Assembly (NCBI GenBank): GCA_001465935.1
Contig: LNKV01000011.1
Span: 469,612-533,611 of the forward strand
Direction of reading: 5' to 3'
Source of the DNA: Clarireedia homoeocarpa
Lineage: Eukaryota > Ascomycota > Leotiomycetes > Helotiales > Rutstroemiaceae
DNA: 64,000 nt
The translations under genes were made by a program, and so were the position numbers. The number at the start of each line of letters is the position of its first letter. Position 1 is the stretch's first letter. Below are positions 33,747 to 44,282 of the stretch, one piece after another. The notes below the pieces were generated by a model. The model made no database searches and was not told where the DNA came from. It saw only the letters and a list, made by a program, of their open reading frames with translations.

Positions 33747-34373
33747 CTAGGTATAAGCACTGCCTCTAACCTGTTTAACACCCTCAATTCCACCATGACC
33801 CAACCAATCTACTCGACTCTCGACAAACTGCTCAAGCCTCGGGCGCAACTTCGTCTCATGCAAACTGAAATCGTCCACGGTGCCAATGCGCATGACGCTC
33901 TTGCCTGGGAATGCTTCGCAAACGCGAAACATTAAAGTACCGCAGGTAGAGCAGAAGTGGTTGGTCATTTTGTTACCGGACCCAATCGTTTTCTTCTGGC
34001 CAAACTGCGTTAGATTTTCGCGACCCCGAACAAACTTAATGTGCGTATCGGCAACGATAAAGTTGGATGCGAACATGGAGGCCGTAATCTTGCGGTCGTC
34101 GGTACAGTGGCAGACGAAGGTATCAACTAGGCCTGGTCCATGAGTTGGCTAGGAACGTCATCTTGTTAGTTTAAGATTGAAGGACAAGAGGTTACAGGTT
34201 GGGGCAGGCATAATCGAAACAGATAAGGTACTTACGAATATCATCTGAACAGCGCCGCAGAAACATGTAGCTGTCGCTTCATCCTCGTTTGACCAACCAT
34301 CCTCGGCACAACCAGCTAATGGGATGGATGGCTTGTCCTTGGAGGGTCGGTCAGCAAGAGTAGAAGCAGTCAT
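33747..34373 (-). CDS. GFA/CENP-V-like zinc protein
   Basis: Minus-strand exons 34373-34236 and 34148-33747 join in phase 0 to 179 residues from MTASTLADRPSKDKPSIPLA. The zinc-binding cysteine groups of the GFA fold are in order: CFCGAVQ (about residues 37-43), FVCHCTDDRKITASMF, then NHFCSTCGTLMFR and VMRIGTVDDFSL. Members were named for glutathione-dependent formaldehyde activation, but most fungal ones have no proven reaction. The intron begins GTAAGTACC and separates the first Cys group from the second. The length suits a single-domain protein. Confidence 0.88.
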
Positions 34374-34869
34374 TCTGATTGAATATTGATCTTGAACGGT
34401 GAAAGTTTCCGAGGATAAAGGGTCGAAATGCTGTAAGAACGATGTGATGCTTGAGATTCTGAGGAGACCTAGGAGTGAGGCAAGCAGCCCTTAAATAGGT
34501 TGCTCAAATTTCGACTTCCTTGAAGCTACTCAGCTTACACTCCAAGACATCATTTTCGGACTTTGTCAGTGACTGTCATTGCCAAACAAAACGCCGACGC
34601 CTGCATACTAAACATCTGTAAAGTTGGAATGGCAGAGCATCGTAAAATTGTAATTAGCAAAGCTGGGTCTCTAGTATATTCTATGAGAATGGCATATTCC
34701 TATTTAGGATGCTTCTTGTTCCCAGCGAAAACTACGATTTCGTGGATGATGCAATATATGATGTAATGTCCTAAAATGGCATATGCCTATTTGGGATTAG
34801 TCAATAATCTCCCTAAGTAAAAAATATCAATTTTAATTATCGTGACAGCATTGTGCTTCCGAGCTACTA
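34374..34869. other. Intergenic
   Basis: The GFA gene promoter side; nothing else supported. Confidence 0.55.
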
Positions 34870-35434
34870 CTACCGCTTCGCCCCTCCAATACATGAAGCC
34901 TGCTGAGCATCACAAGCACTAACATCAATATCTGACAACTCGCCGTCATTTACAGCATCCGCGCATTTATTGTGCTGGATTGTGCAAGCGCGATCGAGCG
35001 CATCTTGGCTCGTGAATGTGTTTCCGTTGACTTGGAAAGGCCGATCGGAGTCTTCGGTCATGGTGATAGCAGGAAGCCTGATACCCCCGATCGCGGTTGA
35101 GGTCCCAGTTGCGGGTGACCCGGTTGATGTCGACGTGGTTGTGGTTGCGATTGCGGTGTCATTTGCCGGAACAGCGGTCAGCGAAAGTGATGTTTGTGGT
35201 ATGGGAACCGCTGCATCAACGTTGGGATTGGGAAGAAGTGCTGCAGCTGTTGGCGCTGGCGCATTCCCAAGGTTGTCACGTATTCTAGGCATCGATTAAG
35301 GCTAATTTCATGGAATTCACTTCCTAGATTGTGCATGCGGCTTACGGTGATCGGGGCACATGACTGGCAAGTGGTAGTAGAGCTCTCCGATGAACATGTT
35401 GTGGAAAGTAGCCAAGCGCTGTGTCGGAGAACAT
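34870..35434 (-). CDS. Small protein with a conserved C-terminal Cys module, hypothetical
   Basis: The certain part is 35292-34870, 140 codons: an Ala/Thr/Ser-rich stretch with SLTAVPANDTAIATTTTSTS, then RPFQVNGNTFTSQDALDRAC, TIQHNKCADAVNDG and DIDVSACDAQQASCIGGAKR. The FxVNGNTF ... C-x-x-QHN-x-CAD ... CDAQQ pattern recurs at the C termini of many ascomycete secreted proteins of unknown role. A 5' exon (35434-35346) with GTAAGC donor and CTAG acceptor at 35285 joins in frame and would start MFSDTALGYFPQHV; without it translation would begin at MPRIRDNLGN. Neither start gives a clear signal peptide, so the true 5' end may be further upstream. Confidence 0.55.
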
Positions 35435-35732
35435 GATGCTGGTCAAAGGAAGTGTCATCAATGTTCGAAAATTTATGATGTTGGTGTTGATTGAACTTTT
35501 GAAGATGGAAGTGTTTGGTGATATGATTAATACAGTTTGGACCTGCGTTTGTGGAAAAAATACTACACGATCAAGGTGGTTAATCCGATTATCTAAAGAA
35601 GGCAGGTTGGCACAAGCAAAGCAGTCAAGGAGCGACGTTGAACAGGAGAGGGCCTCTCCCCCATTCTCCGCACTCTAATTATATACGCCCCTCTCCATAG
35701 AGACAGGACTGGACTGGTCGCAGCTCAGATCA

Positions 35733-35990
35733 TTATCCGGCTTGGAACAACATCTGAACTCCTGCATTGAACATCAGATAGGACTTGCGAGCGGCTGTAA
35801 GGTTGGGCTGTACCTTTCCTGCAAGAGCTCTTGCGACAGAAACCTCCTCAAACAGTGATCTAAACTTTTGGTTCTGATCTGATTGAGCAGTTGCTGCGAG
35901 GATAAGATGCACCAATTGTTCCATGGCCGGTATTTTCAGACGAGCTGAAGCACAAACTTGTCGAATCCCACATGCATTGAACTTGGACGG
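35733..35990 (-). pseudogene. C-terminal gene fragment of unknown family
   Basis: A minus-strand frame reads FNACGIRQVCASARLKIPAM, LVHLILAATAQSDQNQKFRS and AARKSYLMFNAGVQMLFQAG to a TAA at 35733. The composition is protein-like but an in-frame TGA cuts it off upstream and no exon joins it. It may be the end of a degraded regulator-type protein. Confidence 0.3.
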
Positions 35991-36275
35991 GGTGATTGCA
36001 TCGGATCAGAGCCCTTATCAAACATTCTGCGGGCATTTAATGATTATGAATTGGCTTATATTATCCAGTAAAGCTTGTTTAAAATGTGGATTTCGAGTAG
36101 GGATCGATTACTCATATTGAAGGAACTTGTCATAGGGCTGACTGATCTGCAGCATGGGTAAGATCTAATCAAAGCTAAAAGCGAAAAACGTCGCGCAGTG
36201 ACGGAGCGACTAAACAAGCGTCATAAAACTTCGGTCTATTCTTATCATTCTGATCAACGTTTCATTAGGTGGTCT

Positions 36276-37249
36276 TGGAGCATGTGGTTCTGGTTGTTCC
36301 CAGCCCCAACTTAAATCAGGCTTCGCTCTAAACAGTCCTATTCAGGCTCTCTCTGGAGAGAGAGTGTGTGAAACTGGAAGCAATTTCTTTTGCCCGACTG
36401 GTCAAGTTTGTCACAATAAGTTGGGAACTTAGGCGGCCCACCAGTGGGTGTACTAACTATCCGACCAACTCCCAAACTTCAATATTCGACTAAAATATAT
36501 GCTTTTGAGATCTCTACTCTAGCAAGTGTATATACAAGCTCTTAATGATTAAATTGTATTGGGACAATCAGAAATATAAGTTTTCAAATGTCCAGATTGC
36601 ACTTGAACAATCGGAAATCCGAAGTTGGTCGGATGGTTAGTACATCCACTGGTGGCCCACTGTTTTAAGTAATTTAGAACCCTTTCTCTCATGTGTATGT
36701 GAGAGGAGAATTGATATTTCAACAGCTGTCGACTGTATCAATGATATCTTCGCATCTCCAGGATGTGCTGATCCCTCTTGGGACTTATACAACATCGGTT
36801 CAATCGCAGGTAGTGGCTTCTGCTGTGGAAATGGAACAATTGGCGCCTTCAACGCAGACTCAATAAATGCTGGTGTTTGTGTAGCTTCCGTTACGGCTGG
36901 ACTCACAGCAGCCACTCTCTCGACATCTGGAAACTGCAATATCAGAGCATCGACCGTGTCGCTTACTACATCTAACTCAGCGGAGGCTATGACGACCACT
37001 TTAAGTCAAGCCGCACTCACTTCCAGTTCCAGCAGCTCTATCTCAAGCACGGTTATTGAAACATCAACATCCTTAACAGCTACAGCCAGTTCTTTAAAGA
37101 ATGAGGAGCTACTGGATACCGAACAGCTGCTTATAGAACTTGATGAACTCGACGGCTTTGGTTCCAGCGGGACCAGTAGTAATGTTCTCCCATCGACCAA
37201 CTCAAGCTCAAGCATGCCTATTTCATCTTTGTTGTCTGATGATTGCTAG
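36276..37249 (+). pseudogene. Cys-rich secreted-type protein gene split by a MITE
   Basis: From 36276 the frame reads GGLGACGSGCSQPQLKSGF, then ALSGERVCETGSNFFCPTGQ, VCHNK, and stops at a TAG at 36430-36432, right where a MITE begins. Beyond the element the protein resumes: DCINDIFASPGCADPSWDLY, GSGFCCGNGTIGAFNADSI, AGVCVASVTAGLTAA, then a long Ser/Thr-rich tail ending SSLLSDDC at TAG 37247-37249. The Cys pattern with PSWDLY and GFCC is that of fungal extracellular proteins with a Ser/Thr stalk. An intron acceptor (CATTAG) precedes 36276 but no signal-peptide exon is recognised. If the MITE lies in an intron the gene may still work, but no good donor is visible. Confidence 0.5.
36432..36662. 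mobile_element. MITE, about 231 bp with 39-bp terminal inverted repeats
   Basis: The left end at 36432-36470 (CCACCAGTGG, GTGTACTAACTATCCGACCA) is the inverted complement of the right end at 36623-36661 (TGGTCGGATGGTTAGTACAT, CCACTGGTGG), with only a few mismatches. The middle is AT-rich and non-coding. TA dinucleotides flank at 36430-36431 and 36666-36667, as for Tc1/mariner-type insertion, but the very ends are not symmetrical, so exact borders are uncertain. A second, truncated family member lies at 49292. Confidence 0.8.
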
Positions 37250-38180
37250 GTGAGTATGTGTTTATTTAGTCGTGCTGGGCCGACTTCTAGGGAGCTTTAG
37301 AACGCAGTGAGGGAAGGTGTGGCTGCGGCTAAATGTCGTTGCAAGGATACGAAACAAAGAAGGGATTGAAGTAATGTGGAAGTTCGAAGTGATGAGTTCA
37401 TGGTTGAAACGAATAACAACTTGCGTATTTGAGTGCGTAACGGATTACGTTTCAAAATGCTTTTGATCTTCATTATAGATTGCTTGCGTCCTTAATTTAA
37501 GAAATGGTAACCAATTAATTTTTGATTTGAGCTTGAGAGTTTCTGAAGATGCATCTTCTGCAAATATGCCGAAAATGGAGATTTCAGATATGAATGAACG
37601 GTCAGAAGACGTTGAATCACCATGAATTACTCTTCCAATTATTCCAAAGCAAGGCTTTGTAAGGGTGTGAGGGACACGCAGGTGTGCAAGCAGAATCTTT
37701 CCAAATGCCTCAATCGGTTAACACAAACCTCATCGCAACGATGAGTGAGGTGGAAATGAAATCTCTATCGAGAAATTCCATCGACAAAACCCAATCTCGC
37801 TGCATGAAAACTACTTGAACACATGATTTATCACATCGGCTTCTAATCACGACAGTCGTTCCTCTTCTCATACCGATTTGTCGGTGCAGCTCAGCAAATC
37901 AAATATGAACACAAATTGCTGACGAATCTTCCCAAAGATATGCAGGTGACTGAATCTGTACAGTATGCAGGTTGAAAATGTTAAGCGCAATACCGGCTAA
38001 GCTCAAATTCGATCTTTGGTCGCCAGGAACGATAATTCGCGTTCCGGTCCGAAACCAAGTGGATCTTAAGGAGTAGATCCACATCGTCGTAGAGTCTCGA
38101 TCAAAGAAGACTTCTTAATAGTTTTCTTCCTTCTAGTATTGGGATCTTTGAGTGTTTGCAACCTCCAGATTCACGGAAAA
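37250..38180. other. Intergenic
   Basis: No gene or RNA is supported; AT-rich with short open frames only. Confidence 0.5.
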
Positions 38181-39673
38181 ATGGCGGAAAGGGAGGCCTC
38201 AAAGGTCATTCCTGGGCCAAGCTTCTATAAGGTCGAGGAGCTTGGCTCGTACGTCGATGCGGCGGCACCTGTTCTGGAAGTCAGTATTCTCATCGTAAAG
38301 TCCGCTGCTGAACGCTGAAATTGCTAAAGGATGACCCAAACAATGATTCTGCTCTGAGCGGGATGAGTATGCGGTATGGCAAGAATAATCAAATAGATCT
38401 ATGTCTAATCGAATGCAGGAGTTCTCTTGAGTCAGTTGATTCCGAGTTATATCAGCATATTGAGGAGAATGGACGGACTTATCATCGCTACAAAATGGGT
38501 CGTAAGTGTTACCTACCAACAGCCTCAAGCCTCATCATGTGTTGCTGAAACAAAGTTGTAGAATATCCATTGCCCAATGATATGGTGTGTATGTCTGGGA
38601 GTGCTAGCAATTGAGAAGAACATCCCATCTAATACTTTTATATCCAGCTAGAACAGGAGAGACTTGGTATGTATTTGTTGTGTCCAGCTGTTTCGTGAAT
38701 ATTTCTTGATACTTCCATAGATTTTCAGCACACATTTCTACGAATGACGATTGATGGAAAGCTATTCATTTCACCAGTTGACACCAGTGGACCAATCAAT
38801 GTCCTTGACATTGCCACTGGTACAGGTATCTGGGCTGTCGAATTTGGTAGGAGCATATGAAGCCAGCATACATCCTGTTGCTAAAGATTGATAGCAAATG
38901 AGTATCCGCAAGCAACAGTCATTGGGACTGATCTGAGCCCTATACAGCCCTCCTAGTGAGTAAAACCAGTCTATACGTCCATCATCTTTCTGAAAACTCT
39001 CTCGCAGTGTGCCGCCTAATTGTTCGTTTCATATTGAGGACGCAGAAGATCGTTGGACATTTCCAGAAGAATTAAAATTCGACTTCATACACGGTCGTGT
39101 CCTTCTTTCCTGTTTTCGTTCCCCGAAGACCGTCTTCACTTCCGCCTTCAACGCGCTCTCGCCGGGAGGATACCTTGAACTGCGCGACCCTATATTTCCT
39201 TTCCGGTATGCAACGCCACCACCCAAGGAATGCGCGCTCGTAAGATGGAACAACTTGATTATGGAAGCTAGTACTAAGGCTGGAAGACCATGGAATAATG
39301 CAGTACATTACAAGAGATGGCTAGAAGAAATTGGGTTCGTGGACGTTGTAGAAAGGAAAGAATACGCACCTATGAATCCGTGGGCCAAGGAACAACGAAA
39401 TAAATTGTTGGGTATTTGGGTCCAAAAAAACATGCTCATGGGGCTTGAAGCTTTAAGTATGGCGCTTTTCACAAGAATACTGGGGATGGAGAAGCACGAA
39501 GTCGAGCAGTTATTATTAGAGGTGGAAATGGATATCAAGGACACGAAGATCCATTGCTATGCCGAAGGGTATGCATTGCCACATCTTTCCTCTCTCTCGC
39601 TCTTCTGCAGTGAAAGATTACTGATCCAATATGTCCTAGGGTTCTGGTGTATGGGAGAAAACCCTCAAATTGA
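38181..39673 (+). CDS. LaeA-like class I SAM methyltransferase, eight exons
   Basis: Exons 38181-38279, 38330-38501, 38562-38584, 38648-38666, 38721-38846, 38895-38955, 39008-39568 and 39640-39673 join in frame to 364 residues. After MAEREASKVIPGPSFY comes the ENGRTYHRYKMGQYPLPNDM lead typical of LaeA-like enzymes, then LEQERLDFQHTFLRMTIDGK, the SAM motif NVLDIATGTGIWAVEF, and VIGTDLSPIQP. Later parts are FIHGRVLLSCFRSPK, LSPGGYLELRDPIFPF and the terminal GVLVYGRKPSN. Two exons are only 23 and 19 bases. A further 45-base intron (38385-38429; GTATGGC ... TGCAG) may be removed in frame from exon 2, giving 349 residues and a better family fit. Such enzymes act in secondary metabolism or its regulation; target unknown. 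Confidence 0.85.
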
Positions 39674-39835
39674 ATTGGAGTAAAGCCGGGGAAGGATCGG
39701 GTAAGAGGGTGAACCTCAAAAGGTATATCGCATTCGAGAGAAATAGCAGCAAGGACTAAAGTAGATAACAGTTGATAGCGAAATAATTTAACGAGATATA
39801 ACGTCCATAAGGCCTGGCTAACCATATCACTGCTA

Positions 39836-40810
39836 TCAATTATCCTCAGAGCCCCTGTGAGGTGACCTCGGATGTCCGGTAAGCTCAATGAATGTCAAGT
39901 ACGATTTGTACGCATTCTGGGTCTCGGCACCTGATAGAACCACAATGACTCTCTCCAAATCGAGCGCAGAACTTCGCATTTCTAATGCTTTCGTGAAAGC
40001 CTTTGGCATCGCCGAGAGACCAAGCCTGGGAGAAAAACCATAGCTATTCCAGGCCTGCAAATGGGTGATATGACTTGAGCACGCCCATTGAGACATATCA
40101 TCTGGGTCTTCTTCTTCCACTAAGACCAATTCCTTCAGAGATCGCAATACCGTCAACTTCCACATGAGACGTTTGTTTTGTTTTTTGTTGCGACACCGGA
40201 CGCAGTACCGTAGAGCCACTCTTCGAATTTGCTTCGCTTCAAGTGGAAAATCGTTCCGCAAGATTGTTAGTGGATGCGCTCGTCGACTATTCTGAAAGAC
40301 AGACTGGGCGGCAATATGTGCGGGTAAGAGGATAATGTCGCGCGCAGGATTCCAATTGATGTACCTAACTTCACCTCTATCGTTTTTGAAGCTCCAAATT
40401 TGGTATCCTTTCGAGAATGCGTATAACCTTGACTTGTGACACAGCTGAAATGTGAAATGAGCAGTTGGACAATCTCCTGGTATCAGCAAAGGGGTATCAA
40501 TGAGAACAGGCGCAGAGGAAGGACTATCCTCGACCGGCGAACTGGGAGATCGACTTTGCCATCGCAATGGAAAGACTTGGGTAGTGAAGGTCGAGCCGAC
40601 GGCCAGATCCCAAATGATTATGTGCAATTCTAACGGTAGATCCTGAAGCTTGGTCGCTGGTGTATGAGATATGTTATCGATCATTGTTACGAAGAAATGG
40701 GAACTCGATTGATCCTTATGTCGAACTCGCAAAGGGCATGGGTTAACCACTCTATTCGAAGGTTGTGAGATGGTCGAGTACGTGCCCCGCTCGCCCCGCA
40801 CTTCGCACAC
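39836..40810 (-). CDS. 2EXR-domain protein
   Basis: A single-exon frame of 324 codons, or 282 if translation starts at the second ATG (40684, MIDNISHTPATKLQDLP). The N-terminal LQDLPLELHIIIWDLAVGST is the 2EXR motif (an F-box-like leader of fungal proteins), followed by TTQVFPLRWQ and the usual ICxxS-equivalent FQLCHKSRLYAF, then YINWNPARDIILLPAHI. The rest is family-typical and ends SPHRGSEDN. 2EXR proteins are abundant in Leotiomycetes and other filamentous ascomycetes and their function is unknown. The start at 40684 fits the family better, since the upstream 42 residues have no match to the motif. Confidence 0.85.
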   Translation of the reverse strand: MCEVRGERGTYSTISQPSNRVVNPCPLRVRHKDQSSSHFFVTMIDNISHTPATKLQDLPLELHIIIWDLAVGSTFTTQVFPLRWQSRSPSSPVEDSPSSAPVLIDTPLLIPGDCPTAHFTFQLCHKSRLYAFSKGYQIWSFKNDRGEVRYINWNPARDIILLPAHIAAQSVFQNSRRAHPLTILRNDFPLEAKQIRRVALRYCVRCRNKKQNKRLMWKLTVLRSLKELVLVEEEDPDDMSQWACSSHITHLQAWNSYGFSPRLGLSAMPKAFTKALEMRSSALDLERVIVVLSGAETQNAYKSYLTFIELTGHPRSPHRGSEDN

Positions 40811-40955
40811 AGTGAGACAGAAGCCTACGAAGCGTAAGCCGAGCGAACAACTGGTATGTATGTGTTACTCACAATTTGGTCTTATGTAGAGCCTCAACCT
40901 TTAAGGCTATTATTGGTATCGCTACGAGTATGTAATGTTTGGTTTCTAACGGGAA

Positions 40956-41540
40956 ATGGCTAACGAAATCAAAAACTACTTCCTAGCCCCAAGCTGGCAC
41001 TATCCTCCAAATGGACCAATTACGCTCGGAAACATCGTCCGCGCCGCCGACAAAATCGTGCCTCCTCTATGCGCACCGCCCCACCAACTCCGGCCAGCAG
41101 GTCAGCATCTCCACCAAGATCGACGTAGATTGGACTCGAGCCGAATCTGCCGAAAGGGGGTTCGGTTCGGCGTATGGGCTAAATTTCTTCAGTTCCTTGA
41201 TCTTGGCATAGACGTTGGAATAGACATGATGAACGAAGACATAAGCGTATATGAGTTAGACTGCATCGATACCGAAGAATTCTTTCCCGATGAAGAGATG
41301 ATCAAGAGAGGAGTCGCGAACCCCGCTGTTAAAAGCTTTCTCGAGGAAAGCAGATCCAAAAAGGAGATATATATGATAGTGGGAGTTAAGAGAGTCACTG
41401 GTGCTAGAGTGAAAAGTATAGCGATGGGGCAGAAAGGTGGAGGATTGGATATTGCTCTGGACAGCACAGTGCTTGGAGGTGCCCCTCTGTCAATCAATCT
41501 GAAGAAATCAGGATTTGGAGTTTCTACCCATGACATATAA
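40956..41540 (+). CDS. Hypothetical protein with two compensating frameshifts
   Basis: 194 codons, MANEIKNYFLAPSWHYPPNG to GFGVSTHDI. The beginning and the later part (FGVWAKFLQFLDLGIDVGID, SKKEIYMIVGVKRVTGARVK) look like one conserved fungal family of unknown role, but the intervening 40 residues look wrong in this frame. In the next frame (41011-41211) that stretch reads a family-like SISTKIDVDWTRAESAERG. So one indel lies before about 41100 and a second at the G run near 41155 restores the frame. The C terminus also looks shortened. It may be a pseudogene, a tolerated frame swap, or two sequencing errors. Confidence 0.5.
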   Translation: MANEIKNYFLAPSWHYPPNGPITLGNIVRAADKIVPPLCAPPHQLRPAGQHLHQDRRRLDSSRICRKGVRFGVWAKFLQFLDLGIDVGIDMMNEDISVYELDCIDTEEFFPDEEMIKRGVANPAVKSFLEESRSKKEIYMIVGVKRVTGARVKSIAMGQKGGGLDIALDSTVLGGAPLSINLKKSGFGVSTHDI

Positions 41541-41681
41541 GAACAAGTGATTTCTCTGCCAAAGATTCCCGACAACCTGGGAGCAGTAACGATCCTGGAC
41601 TGGACGCGAGGAGCAAAGCTACCGGCGAACTAGCACAATATACTACCGAATGGGGCAAATTAGTTGATTTGAGGTGAAGAT

Positions 41682-41987
41682 TTACATTTGCTCTGGTTTA
41701 AGCAAAAACTGAGTCTCACGCATATGTGAGTATTTCGGACTTGAAATTAGGATACTAAGGCAATAGCAATTGTGGCGCCCTCTGTCTATTTTCAGTTTCG
41801 TAGCTAGCTGCAATCTCATCTCTTGTATCTCTTGATCAGGCTTCTCGCTGGCACACTCTGCGAGAGTGTTATAGAATTTCTTCATATTCATGAAGATAGT
41901 TTCGAAGCCGTTCACACTCTCCTCGCTTAGAGGTTGAGGCTCTAAATCTTCTCTAGTGTCGGCGATACCAACATGTAGTTCATCCAC
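41682..41987 (-). CDS. Hypothetical short protein
   Basis: 101 codons starting MDELHVGIADTREDLEPQPL with a helical middle (FETIFMNMKKFYNTLAECAS, EIQEMRLQLATKLKIDRG). Plausibly coding, perhaps a fragment; no family recognised. Confidence 0.25.
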   Translation of the reverse strand: MDELHVGIADTREDLEPQPLSEESVNGFETIFMNMKKFYNTLAECASEKPDQEIQEMRLQLATKLKIDRGRHNCYCLSILISSPKYSHMRETQFLLKPEQM

Positions 41988-44282
41988 AAATTGTTATAAA
42001 GCCTGTAATACCTCTTTCCCAGTACTCTGTTTATGTTCAGAACCGAAAATCATCTCTGTATCCGTTGGAAAAACTCAAGTAAACAAACTTCTAGAGTTTG
42101 ACAGCGATTTTACGTGGTCGCTTGCTGAACTGGGTTTTAATCTAGTTAGAGAGAATATATGCATGCCGGTGGTCGTGAGACATTCAGTTAAATGTGAAAG
42201 GAGCGCTGTAGCTGTGTTTCGTGAGGCCGAAAGAGGTAGAGCTAGAAAAACTTCAATAGAGATGTCTCTGCTTCCGTCGTTCCGACATGGAAGGCCATCC
42301 ATACCAACTCCAGAAAATAATAACAGCCAAGCCGTTGGGCGATGCTCTTAAGATAGTTCATACTGCTAATCAAAGAGAGAGCAGCTATGCGCCTCATGTG
42401 TTATGAGTTTGATGTTCGAAAACGCACGCGGAAACCGAACAAAATGTACAGTAGGGAGACTGTCTTCACGAATGCTTGGAGGGTATATTGGCCCCGGAGA
42501 GCTGATTCATAGTAGGGTAATCTGGTGCTAGTAGGCCTGTTGCACAGCTTGGGAGAAATAACCGTGCTGACCTTTCATTTCATCTTACCCGCATCGTCGT
42601 ATTGATATTCCTACGTTGTTGTCGAGTAACCAGCGATACGGCCAAAATTCGCAATGCAGGGCCGCGAGAAACTACCCCTCACCTATTCAAAATAGCACAA
42701 CTTACAAGCACCAGAATTTGAGCTGTGGGGGTCATTCATGATACTTCACGAGATACGCTCTCATGTATACACAGTAGTCTCTGTCCCGTATAAGTCCTTC
42801 TTATTTTGGATTGAAATAATAAAGGCCAATGGGATGAGACAAGCACATGCTCAGGAAAACTTCTTCCAGCTGTGGCGCATGGAGGGTATATCACTATTTC
42901 TAGGCGAACTTCCAGTCCTTGAATTGAGTCTGCTCGACTGCGATTGTCAGCCATGTAGCCCTAGAAATTTGACAGATATGAAGAGCCAATTAGGATGTGG
43001 TCAAGAAGAACAATCGATTTGTAGATGAGTCACATCGGGGAGCATAACACGTGATCTGCTCAAGGACTACTTAGACTCTCTCCGCTGTCGAATATCAACC
43101 TTTTCTGATATTTGCCCTTACGAACCCAGAAAATGTGTGTTGATGTTCTAGATTTTCACTCTATTGAGTCCACGCCCTCAATATATCGAGAGCTCATCTT
43201 ATCGTCAAGGACCACAATCTCTTTCCACCGTTCGATCTGTTCTGGTCTGGATTCATGCGGACAAGCACCTCTAGGCAAGCGCGTCGGTTGCCATTGAGGC
43301 AAGATTGCCATCTCGCATAGACCAGAATGTTGGAAAAGCTTCCAGCAATTTTTATTTTGGCGGATTCTTTGAGCACCTACCTATTTCGCTGGCTGGATAC
43401 TAGCAGCCCGGCATTTCGGCAATGAAATGGAGCAATGGAGCAATGGAACCTTTCCGGTGACGCGATCTGACTTGGCTGGGGGGCAAAAGCGACCAAGGTT
43501 CATCGCCACTGCTCACTTTACCCCTGGAGGCATCCGTGTACGAGCTATCGTTGCTCTCGTGCTTAATAGGGGTGGGGTAGACAGGTTCGTGCCACAATAC
43601 ACACCACACAACCCCACTTTCCTTGTACACTACCTCGACTACTGTACCAGCACGAACACGAGGTTCTGCTCAGCAAAACTGCATTGCAAGGATAATTAAC
43701 ACGGGTACTGGCGGTGGTTTGGATACCTGCCATGGACTAGTGCTCGAAGTTCGAGAGCTCCGACTTCCAACTCACCACGGAATAACCTAGTTTTGTCTCC
43801 TAGAGCGAGTCTTCATCATTTTCCGGCAAAGAGCAAGGGGCTTCGCTCTATGAGAATCATCACATGGACACTTTACCGGTTCCCTTTCAGCTACCAGATA
43901 AGATTCTTCGATGAACTGCCATGTAAGTTAGCGAACCCGACGACAAACAATGCGGGGCATGCGTATGCCTGATTAGGAAGTTGGTATAGAACTTCCCGCC
44001 TTTTTCATTTTTGTCTATCACGATATCTTATCTTTCGATCCCTTTTTCACCATATGTCTTGGACTGATACTCGGGTCTCGAGTAGCGGCATGATTATCGT
44101 GCATCCAAAGCCCTGTATGGTTCGCACTATCTCCTGTGATATGATTACATTGCCACTCCCTTATCTGGGCTGCTGGGTTAGGGTATTTCCGGATAATTGT
44201 AACGGCAGGAAAGATGTATAAGATGCTGCTGTAGAACCCCTCTTCAATCGGTAGGTCGAACGGTCATTTCTGCCACTACCAT
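41988..44282. other. Gene-poor stretch
   Basis: Only unsupported short open frames. A (GGAGCAAT)3 micro-repeat occurs near 43430. The last 300 bp are the OPT gene promoter side. Confidence 0.45.
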
